Of a DNA stretch of 7,463 nucleotides, positions 1-5,601 are shown piece by piece. The position numbers and the translations under genes are program-made. Location: NCBI GenBank assembly GCA_003133265.1, contig PKWQ01000240.1:140-7602 (forward strand), in the 5' to 3' direction. How positions within the stretch are numbered: position 1 is the stretch's first letter; each line of letters starts with the position of its first letter. The notes under the pieces are model-generated. The model was not told where the DNA came from. It worked only from the letters and a program-made list of their open reading frames with translations, and made no database searches. Source of the DNA: Acetobacteraceae bacterium (GTDB lineage Bacteria; Pseudomonadota; Alphaproteobacteria; Acetobacterales; Acetobacteraceae).

Positions 1-150
1 CGCCGGCTGATCCGTGGCGGCGGCGCCCGGGTGAACGACGTGGCGGTGACGGAAGAGGGCCACGCGATCGGTACCGTCGATCTGCGCGACGGCGCGATCA
101 AGCTGTCCGCCGGACGCAAGCATCATCGGCTGGTGCGGCCGGGCTCCTAA
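1..150 (+). CDS. tyrS: Tyrosyl-tRNA synthetase, C-terminal fragment (S4 RNA-binding domain)
   Basis: Frame 1 is open from the window edge to TAA at 148-150 and gives 49 residues. It begins RRLIRGGGARVNDVAV and contains IKLSAGRKHHRLVRP close to the end. This matches the tail of bacterial TyrRS, where an S4-like domain after the class I catalytic core binds the tRNA(Tyr) anticodon arm. The RRLIxxGGxRVN helix-turn and the IKLSAGKK strand are the S4 signature I recognise. The enzyme charges tRNA(Tyr) with tyrosine in the cytoplasm. The catalytic domain (HIGH and KMSKS motifs) lies upstream of the window. The gene converges on the molybdoenzyme operon, whose stop is 20 bp away; the gap (151-170) starts with a (GC)5 run and shows no hairpin-plus-T terminator. 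The main alternative is another S4-domain protein, but the LSAGRKHHRLVRP ending favours TyrRS. Confidence 0.88.
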   Translation, partial: RRLIRGGGARVNDVAVTEEGHAIGTVDLRDGAIKLSAGRKHHRLVRPGS

Positions 151-170
151 GCGCGCGCGCCCACGCCGAC

Positions 171-2381
171 CTAGGCGGACCTAAGCTCGGCGGGGTCGAT
201 GGGCAGCCTGCGGACCCGCTTTCCGGTCGCCGCGAAGATCGCGTTGCACAGCGCCGGAATGACCGGCGGCAACGCGGGTTCGCCCAAGCCGGTGGGCGGG
301 TTGGCGGTGGTCAGGAAGTGAACCTCGACCGGCGGCGCCTGACCGATCCGCAGCGGCCCGACCGTGTCGAAATTGGCTTCCACGACGCGGCCCCGCTCGA
401 TGGTGATCGCCTGGCCGAGCGCAGCACCCAGCCCGTCGAGCGCCGCACCCTGCGCCTGGTTTTCCGCGTTGCTCGGATTGATGATCTGGCTGCCGATATC
501 GCCGGCGATCCAGACCTTGTCCAACGTGACATCGCCCGACGCGGCGACGCTCGCCTGCACGATTTCGGCGAAATACCCGAGATGGCTGAAATAGAACGCC
601 ACCCCCATGCCGGTCCGCTTGGGCAGCGCGCGCTTCGCCCAACCCGCCTTCTCGGCGACCAGTTCCAGCACGCCGCGCATCCGGCCGGTGTCGAAGCCGG
701 CCCCGGACCGGGTCTGTCCGGGCTGGCTGGCGGCGTCCAGCAGGGCCAGGCGGAATGAAACCGGGTCCTTGCCGGCGGCGTGCGCGAGTTCGTCGATGAA
801 GCACTGGAAGACGAAGGCCAGCGCGTTCGAGCGCGGCGCGCGCAGCGGCCCCGTCGGCACGCCGGACTGCACCAGCGACATGCCGTAGTCGAGATTGTCG
901 ACCAGCCCGGCCGGGAACTCCGCCGCCGTCATGGTTGCGGAGTCGGCGACCGTGCCGCCATGCCCCAGGGTCACGAAATGATCGCTGAAGGCGATCAGCC
1001 GGCCGGTGGCGTCGAGGCCGCCCTTGAAAAAATGGAAGCCCGCCGGGCGGTAGAAATCGTGCCGCATGTCGTCCTGGCGGTTCCACAGCAGCTTCACCGG
1101 CGCGCCGACGGTTTTCGCGATCCAGGCGGCTTCGACCATGTAGTCATTCCGCAGACGCCGGCCGAAGCCGCCGCCGGCGCGTATTATGTGAACCGCGACA
1201 TTCGCCTCCGGCACGCCCAGCGTCGATGCCACGAGGCTGGCGCCGGGGCCGGGATTCTGGGTTGGCGCCCAGATCTCCACCTTGCCGTCATGCACATGCG
1301 CCGTGCAGTTCTGCGGCTCCAGGCTGATATGGGGGAGGAACGGATAGGCGTAGGCCGCCTCGATCACCCGCGCGGCACCGGCGAGGGCGGCGGCCACGTT
1401 GCCGTCGCTGCGCAGCGAGCTTGCCGGCGCGCCCTTGGCCAACTCCGCCGCCGCGCTGGCCAGGCCGGCGCTGCTCTGCGCGGCGGTGGCGCCTTCGTCC
1501 CAGACGATCTGTAGTTTCTTTCGTGCCTTGTTGGCGGTCCACCAATTGTCCGCCACGATCGCGACGCCGTCGCGCAGGCCCTGCGGGTTATTCCCGCCCT
1601 TGACGATGAACGCGTCGCGGATGCCGGCCAGGGATTTGATCGCCTCGGTATTGGCGCTGACGATCCTGCCGCCGAACACCGGGCATTTCTCGAACACCGC
1701 GTGCAGCATGCCGGGAACGCTGACATCGATGCCGAACAGCGGCTTGCCGGTCACCACCAGCGGGCTGTCGGTGCCGGGCAGCGGCTGGCCGATGATCTTG
1801 AAGTCCTTGGGGTCCTTGAGCCGGACCGCGCGGAGGTCGGGGGCGGGCAGGGACGCCGCCTTGCTGGCGAGCCTGCCGTAGCTCAGCGAACGTCCGCTCG
1901 CGGCGTGATGTACGACGCCGGAGGCGGTGTGGCATTCCGCCGCCGGCACGTCCCAGGTATCGGCTGCCGCCGCCACCAGCATCTGCCGCCCGGCGGCGCC
2001 GACACGGCGCAGCGGCTCCCAGTTGAGCGGCGTGGCCCTGCTGCCCCCGGCAAACTGCTGGCCATACCTGGCGGGATCGAGCATCGCCTGCTCGATCCGC
2101 ACGTCCTTCCAGTCCACATCGAGTTCGTCGGCGATCAGCATCGGCAGCATCGTCTTGATGCCCTGGCCGATCTCCGGGTTCTTGGAGGCGATGGTCACGA
2201 TGCCGTCGGGCGCGATGTGGATATAGGCATTCAGGCTGGCCGCCGCCGACGCCGCACGCGCCACCGCAGGCAGCGTCGCATCCAGCAAAAAACCGCCGGC
2301 GGCGGCGAGACCGACTTTGAGGAAAGCGCGACGCGACGCGCCACCACGGCGCCGACCGTCGGGAGCGGGTTCTGCGAACAT
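171..2381 (-). CDS. Tat-exported molybdopterin-binding subunit of an isoquinoline 1-oxidoreductase/aldehyde-oxidase-type hydroxylase (IorB-like)
   Basis: This 736-aa protein belongs to the xanthine dehydrogenase/aldehyde oxidase superfamily, IorB branch. It is the large subunit that carries the molybdenum cofactor and hydroxylates or oxidises an N-heterocycle or aldehyde. Residues 16-22 read SRRAFLK, a twin-arginine motif, followed by a hydrophobic stretch and an AVARA cleavage site near residue 43, so the folded enzyme should go to the periplasm. GGGFGRR at 403-409 is a cofactor-binding loop. FIDELAHAAGKDPVSFR is a typical family block. GLGEP near the C-terminus supplies Glu701, the expected catalytic base. 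The ATG at 2381-2379 is chosen because it precedes the Tat signal and lies 2 nt after the small-subunit stop. The frame stays open upstream to 2903, but that part only shadows the small-subunit gene. The length is typical of IorB-like proteins. The substrate cannot be read from sequence. iorB is the nearest named relative, but the symbol is withheld because function is unproven. Confidence 0.93.
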   Translation of the reverse strand: MFAEPAPDGRRRGGASRRAFLKVGLAAAGGFLLDATLPAVARAASAAASLNAYIHIAPDGIVTIASKNPEIGQGIKTMLPMLIADELDVDWKDVRIEQAMLDPARYGQQFAGGSRATPLNWEPLRRVGAAGRQMLVAAAADTWDVPAAECHTASGVVHHAASGRSLSYGRLASKAASLPAPDLRAVRLKDPKDFKIIGQPLPGTDSPLVVTGKPLFGIDVSVPGMLHAVFEKCPVFGGRIVSANTEAIKSLAGIRDAFIVKGGNNPQGLRDGVAIVADNWWTANKARKKLQIVWDEGATAAQSSAGLASAAAELAKGAPASSLRSDGNVAAALAGAARVIEAAYAYPFLPHISLEPQNCTAHVHDGKVEIWAPTQNPGPGASLVASTLGVPEANVAVHIIRAGGGFGRRLRNDYMVEAAWIAKTVGAPVKLLWNRQDDMRHDFYRPAGFHFFKGGLDATGRLIAFSDHFVTLGHGGTVADSATMTAAEFPAGLVDNLDYGMSLVQSGVPTGPLRAPRSNALAFVFQCFIDELAHAAGKDPVSFRLALLDAASQPGQTRSGAGFDTGRMRGVLELVAEKAGWAKRALPKRTGMGVAFYFSHLGYFAEIVQASVAASGDVTLDKVWIAGDIGSQIINPSNAENQAQGAALDGLGAALGQAITIERGRVVEANFDTVGPLRIGQAPPVEVHFLTTANPPTGLGEPALPPVIPALCNAIFAATGKRVRRLPIDPAELRSA

Positions 2382-2383
2382 GG

Positions 2384-2863
2384 TCACAGTGTCCTCGCAT
2401 CGGCGGTGGGCAATCCCGCCGCCTTTTTGATCGCGGCGCGTATCCGCGGGTAGGTGCCGCAGCGGCAGATGTTTCCCGCCATCGCCGCGTCGATGTCCTG
2501 ATCGGTCGGGTGCGGCGTCCTCGCCAGCAGCGCGGTGGCGGACATGATCTGACCGGCCTGGCAGTAGCCGCATTGCACCACGTCGACATCCAGCCACGCC
2601 GCCTGCACTTTCCGGCCGACCGGCGTGCCGCCGATCGCTTCGATCGTGGTGACGGCCGCCTTTCCCACGCGCGAAATCGGCAGCATGCAGGAGCGGACCG
2701 GGGCGCCGTCGAGATGCACCGTGCAAGCGCCGCACAAATCCTCGCCGCAGCCGAACTTGCTCCCCTTCAGATCGAGCACGTCGCGCAGCACCCAAAGCAA
2801 CGGCATGTCCCCGTCGACTTCGACGGTTCGCGCGGTACCGTTCACCGCGATCGTATAGGCCAT
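2384..2863 (-). CDS. [2Fe-2S] subunit of an isoquinoline 1-oxidoreductase/aldehyde-oxidase-type hydroxylase (IorA-like)
   Basis: This 159-aa iron-sulfur subunit passes electrons from the molybdenum centre of its partner to an outside acceptor. The N-terminal plant-ferredoxin-like domain holds cluster II ligands Cys39, Cys44, Cys47 and Cys59, in a GCGEDLCGACTVHLDG block. The C-terminal helical domain holds cluster I ligands Cys98, Cys101, Cys133 and Cys135, in QCGYCQAGQIM and NICRCGTY. All eight ligands are present and the length is normal for the family. The ATG at 2863-2861 follows a weak purine run (GGGGG at 2870-2874 on this strand). The stop is 2 nt before the large-subunit ATG, so the two are translationally coupled and form one operon. 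No signal peptide is seen, so export would be by hitchhiking on the Tat signal of the large subunit. That is established for related enzymes and inferred here. Confidence 0.94.
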   Translation of the reverse strand: MAYTIAVNGTARTVEVDGDMPLLWVLRDVLDLKGSKFGCGEDLCGACTVHLDGAPVRSCMLPISRVGKAAVTTIEAIGGTPVGRKVQAAWLDVDVVQCGYCQAGQIMSATALLARTPHPTDQDIDAAMAGNICRCGTYPRIRAAIKKAAGLPTADARTL

Positions 2864-2874
2864 TCTGCACCCCC

Positions 2875-2903
2875 ATTATCGGGCTACGAACATTGCCGGC
2901 CAA
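2875..2903 (-). promoter_or_regulatory. Candidate sigma-70 promoter P1 for the molybdoenzyme operon
   Basis: On the minus strand TTGGCC (plus 2898-2903) is followed after exactly 17 nt by GATAAT (plus 2875-2880), 4/6 and 5/6 matches to the -35 and -10 consensus. The predicted start, near 2868, is only about 5 nt before the ATG at 2863. The transcript would be almost leaderless and the GGGGG run would be largely lost. Found by eye only. Confidence 0.3.
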
Positions 2904-2985
2904 CCACGAGAAGCACCGAGCTTACCGGACGTCCGATGGAACTGAAAGGGAAGCTTCGATCCGGCGATGTCCGACTGGTAGGGAA

Positions 2986-3016
2986 AATATACCCGTTACG
3001 GAAGATATTATGTCAG
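2986..3016 (-). promoter_or_regulatory. Candidate sigma-70 promoter P2 for the molybdoenzyme operon
   Basis: On the minus strand CTGACA (plus 3011-3016) and TATATT (plus 2986-2991) each match the consensus hexamers at 5/6, but the spacer is 19 nt, longer than ideal. A start near 2979 would give a leader of about 115 nt. The perfect inverted repeat at 3021-3054 would then be centred about 58 bp upstream of the start, a position typical of an activator site. That last step is inference. Confidence 0.25.
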
Positions 3017-3020
3017 ACCC

Positions 3021-3054
3021 GCCGACGACAGGAGAGCTGTGCGGTGTCGTCGGC
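3021..3054. repeat. Perfect 10-bp inverted repeat (operator-like or hairpin)
   Basis: GCCGACGACA (3021-3030) and its exact reverse complement TGTCGTCGGC (3045-3054) flank a 14-nt centre. No T-run follows on either strand, so it is not a classical intrinsic terminator. It sits between two divergent genes, which fits a dimeric regulator site. The right arm shares bases with a competing 7-bp pair, CGGCAAC (3051-3057) and GTTGCCG (3090-3096). Confidence 0.55.
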
Positions 3055-3222
3055 AACCGTCCACCAGGGTCGCCAAATAAGGCAAAACCGTTGCCGCCAA
3101 CCACCGTCTTGCAAAAATCGCCCAAAACATCCAGATTAGGCAGCGGAAAACCGGCCAAATGGGGGTCAGGTTAACCAAGCAGTAACATGTTCGAAGGATG
3201 CTGTCTCTGCGTCGGTCACGCG

Positions 3223-3250
3223 TTGCCCGGTGATTCGAGCTGAGGATAAA
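3223..3250 (+). promoter_or_regulatory. Candidate promoter for the secreted-protein gene
   Basis: TTGCCC (3223-3228), a 16-nt spacer and GATAAA (3245-3250) give 4/6 matches at each hexamer. The start would fall near 3257, leaving a leader of about 35 nt before the ATG at 3292. This is weak and is reported as the best-placed candidate only. Confidence 0.25.
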
Positions 3251-3279
3251 ACGCCTCCCGTCCCGACATATTTGGCCCC

Positions 3280-3283
3280 GGAG
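3280..3283 (+). promoter_or_regulatory. Shine-Dalgarno of the secreted-protein gene
   Basis: GGAG at 3280-3283 lies 8 nt before the ATG at 3292. It supports that codon as the start of the 769-aa protein. Confidence 0.6.
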
Positions 3284-3291
3284 ATCGTTCG

Positions 3292-5601
3292 ATGCGCGTT
3301 CTGACCTACGGCTCTTCCGGTTGGACATGGGATACGCTGTCCGACCTGATTATCCCCCTCGGCGCCGACGCCCTCGAAAGTCCGGCCAATGTCAGCCCCG
3401 CGGTTGCACTTTCGGCACCTGCGGGCGTTGCCTTCGGCACGAGGTCCCAGGGGTCCACCACGACGACCGGCAGCGTCACCAGCCAGACCACAGTCTCGTT
3501 GATCAAACCCGCGATCGGCGCCGTGGTGACCGGCGGCGGTCAGGTCGTGCAGCTCTCCACGCTGTTCACGGTCCCGTCTTCCAGCGCCGATCCGGCTTAC
3601 CTGATTCTCAACGCGCTCGACCGTGTCGAATACACGGTCGGCTACAGCACCGCCTCCATGGGCACGCTCACCGGCAACGGGTACGCGGTACATTTCACGA
3701 ATTTCAGCAGCGACGCCTGGTCGATCGGCATCGCGTTCACCTACCAGGCGTCCACCGGGCTCTATTACAATTCCACCTACGGCTATTTCAACCAGCTGAC
3801 CTACACCACCTCGTCCAACCACTTCGACAATGTCAGCATGTCGGTGTTCACCACATCGAACGCCTCGCTCGCCGCGAGCTATGCGGCCAACACCTATGTT
3901 CTCGCCGAAAATCCCACCTATTTCGCCTATGCCGGCAGCGTCAGCGTCGAGACCCAGACCACCTTCACCGGCATTGTCCCCTTGCAGGCGACTCCGCACT
4001 CGGTCATCAACGCCGCCATGTCCTTTGTCGGCAACGCCTGGAACGATAATGGCTGCTGGCTGCTCGCCTCCGCCATCACGGCCGATGCCGGCGCCTCGCT
4101 GCCGGTGGACAGCACCCTGGTCGGGGTGCCCGGCGTGGCCAACGGCGAATGGATCGTCGCCTATAACGGTCCGCTCGGCGCCAACGCCAACTGGGCGTCG
4201 AAAGTCACGGCGGGCGAGGTCGTGGTGTTCATGACCACAAGCGGCGGCGGCCACATCACCACGGTGGTATCCGGCAGCGGCGCCTCCGCCATGCTGGTCG
4301 ACAACATCACCTACGTCTACAGCAACGGCACCATTGCCAACCCGGCCAATGACGGTTCGCCGTCCGACATCATCGTCGCCGCGCCGCATGCCGCATCGCA
4401 GGAATTCACCGGCGTCAACGCCGCCTATGTCGTCGTCTATCAGCTCGACACGCCGGTATGCACGCCCGTCGCCGCGCTGAGCATGACAGTCAGCGGCCGC
4501 GCCACGCTTGCCGGCGACATCACCGTCAGCAATCCGGTCGCCTCGCAGGCCGTCACGGAGTACCAGCTCTACGACACCAACAGCGCCGACACGATCACCG
4601 TCAACGGGCTCGCCCAGTCGGGCGCGCATTCCGCCGCCGGTGCATGCACCGTGGCCTCGCTGACCGGCGTTCTACTCAACACCGGCAGCACGACCGGCAC
4701 CGACACGATCGATCTGCGCGCCTTCAACGGCCTGTACTGGGGCGACTGGGCCGCGCTGGCGATCACCATCACGCCGCCCGACACCGTAACGCAGGCCATT
4801 GCTACCTGGCAGGCCAACGCCACCCTGATGACGACGGTCGCCATCACCGACAGTTCCACCAACATTTCGGGTAACCTGAACACGCTGCAACAGCTCGCCG
4901 GCGCCGGCAAGATCGCCAGCCTGACCCTGACCGACAGCAATCCCCTGGTGATTTCCGCCACACAGATCACCGCCGATGCCACGCTGCTGTCGTTGCTGCC
5001 CGGCAGCGCGCGCCTGTCGGTAACCGGCGCCACCGCCGCCGGCGCGCCGTCGCTGCAGAGCAATGCCTCGGTCGTCAGCTTCTCGGTCAGCGACACCGCG
5101 GCCAACGTCACGGCGGCCAACACCGCGCTGGCGGCCGACAGCAAGCTGACCTCGATCAGCGTCACCGGCACCACCGGCGGCGATACGCTCAACCTCACCG
5201 GCGACAACAAACCCGTCATCGTCAATCTCGGCAGCGACACGGCCACGGCCAGCAGCGGTCTTTCGGCGCCCTCGCTTACCTTCATCGGCATGCCGGACAG
5301 CATCACTTTGGGTGGTGGCAGCGCCATCGTCGCTTACGCGATGCAGCCCAGCAGCGGGGTCGAGACCATCGCCGGCTTCCAGTTCGGCCTCGACAAGCTC
5401 GACATCAACCTCATGGGCATCGCCACGACATCGTTGCGCGCCTACGACACCAGCGTGAATGGCCAGCACGCGGTGGCCCTGGCGGCCGCCAGCGACCTGT
5501 CGCACGGCGTGGTGCTGGTCGGTCTATCGTCCAGCGTCACCGCGGCCTCGCTGCTCTCCAGTCACGTAAGCTTCGCCGGTGGGCACGCGCTGATCCACTG
5601 A
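3292..5601 (+). CDS. Large secreted beta-rich protein with an NlpC/P60-like cysteine peptidase module and a type-I-secretion-like C-terminus
   Basis: This 769-aa protein is low in Cys and Lys, rich in Ala/Ser/Thr/Gly, and has no N-terminal signal peptide. Residues 1-85 are low-complexity. Residues 86-235 are beta-rich and unrecognised. Residues 236-390 look like a papain-fold amidase: Cys255 starts a helix in NGCWLLASAITADAGASLP, GEVVVF precedes His321 in GGGHITTVVSG, and Asp337-Asn338 follow in MLVDNIT. Residues 390-497 are an Ig-like module ending GTDTIDLRAFNGLYWGDWAAL. Two copies of an ~81-residue repeat start near Asp520 (ITDSSTNISGNLNTLQ) and Asp601 (VSDTAANVTAANTAL). Residues 624-769 end in a domain with ETIAGFQFGLDKLDINL (691-707), like the conserved end of RTX proteins exported by type I systems. 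Canonical RTX nonapeptides are absent, and no ABC exporter genes are in the window. The role is unknown; a secreted or surface hydrolase is inferred. The last 78 nt overlap the convergent transporter gene. Confidence 0.85.
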   Translation: MRVLTYGSSGWTWDTLSDLIIPLGADALESPANVSPAVALSAPAGVAFGTRSQGSTTTTGSVTSQTTVSLIKPAIGAVVTGGGQVVQLSTLFTVPSSSADPAYLILNALDRVEYTVGYSTASMGTLTGNGYAVHFTNFSSDAWSIGIAFTYQASTGLYYNSTYGYFNQLTYTTSSNHFDNVSMSVFTTSNASLAASYAANTYVLAENPTYFAYAGSVSVETQTTFTGIVPLQATPHSVINAAMSFVGNAWNDNGCWLLASAITADAGASLPVDSTLVGVPGVANGEWIVAYNGPLGANANWASKVTAGEVVVFMTTSGGGHITTVVSGSGASAMLVDNITYVYSNGTIANPANDGSPSDIIVAAPHAASQEFTGVNAAYVVVYQLDTPVCTPVAALSMTVSGRATLAGDITVSNPVASQAVTEYQLYDTNSADTITVNGLAQSGAHSAAGACTVASLTGVLLNTGSTTGTDTIDLRAFNGLYWGDWAALAITITPPDTVTQAIATWQANATLMTTVAITDSSTNISGNLNTLQQLAGAGKIASLTLTDSNPLVISATQITADATLLSLLPGSARLSVTGATAAGAPSLQSNASVVSFSVSDTAANVTAANTALAADSKLTSISVTGTTGGDTLNLTGDNKPVIVNLGSDTATASSGLSAPSLTFIGMPDSITLGGGSAIVAYAMQPSSGVETIAGFQFGLDKLDINLMGIATTSLRAYDTSVNGQHAVALAAASDLSHGVVLVGLSSSVTAASLLSSHVSFAGGHALIH

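Larger units (their letters stand above)
2864..3291. other. Divergent intergenic region (428 bp), no convincing gene
   Basis: This region separates the molybdoenzyme operon (leftward) from the secreted-protein gene (rightward). It is more AT-rich than its flanks, notably around 2981-3012 and 3108-3160. It holds candidate promoters for both directions, a perfect 10-bp inverted repeat (3021-3054), a second 7-bp inverted pair (3051-3057 with 3090-3096) sharing one arm, and the palindrome GGTTAACC at 3169-3176. Short open frames exist (for example + 3010-3174, 54 codons, and - 2922-3158, 78 codons). Their composition is low-complexity or Arg/Pro-rich, I recognise no family in them, and I treat them as chance. 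Confidence 0.7.

Noticed and set aside
151..170. Terminator between tyrS and the molybdoenzyme operon
   Set aside because: Only a (GC)5 run and 10 more bases separate the stops; no stem with a T-run can be drawn.
2382..2903. Extension of the molybdopterin-subunit frame upstream to give a 910-aa protein
   Set aside because: The added residues are Arg-rich, resemble no domain, and lie opposite the true reading frame of the Fe-S subunit. The Tat signal begins right after the ATG at 2381.
3109..3137. TTGCAA-N17-CAGATT promoter candidate
   Set aside because: The -10 hexamer matches at only 3/6 and the position offers nothing over the 3223-3250 candidate.
3010..3174. 54-codon plus-strand ORF beginning MSDPPTTGELCG
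   Set aside because: Pro/Lys/Gly-rich low-complexity product, no recognised family, spans the inverted repeat, and only a poor Shine-Dalgarno (GGAA).
3161..3176. GGGGGTCAGGTTAACC resembling an insertion-sequence or REP-like end
   Set aside because: The GGGGTCAGG core recalls ends of some mobile elements, but no second end, target duplication or transposase is present; the GGTTAACC palindrome is only 8 bp.
3008..3328. 106-codon minus-strand ORF, possible transposase remnant
   Set aside because: The Trp/Leu/Arg-rich segment looked vaguely like a decayed protein, but no catalytic motif or terminal repeat pair is visible, and its start lies inside the secreted-protein gene.
3166..4629. Long open frames on the strand opposite the secreted-protein gene (487 aa, also 4569-5327 and 4672-5505)
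   Set aside because: Products are Gly/Arg/Val-rich mirror frames of a GC-rich coding strand with no family motifs; the plus-strand frame has a Shine-Dalgarno and recognisable modules.
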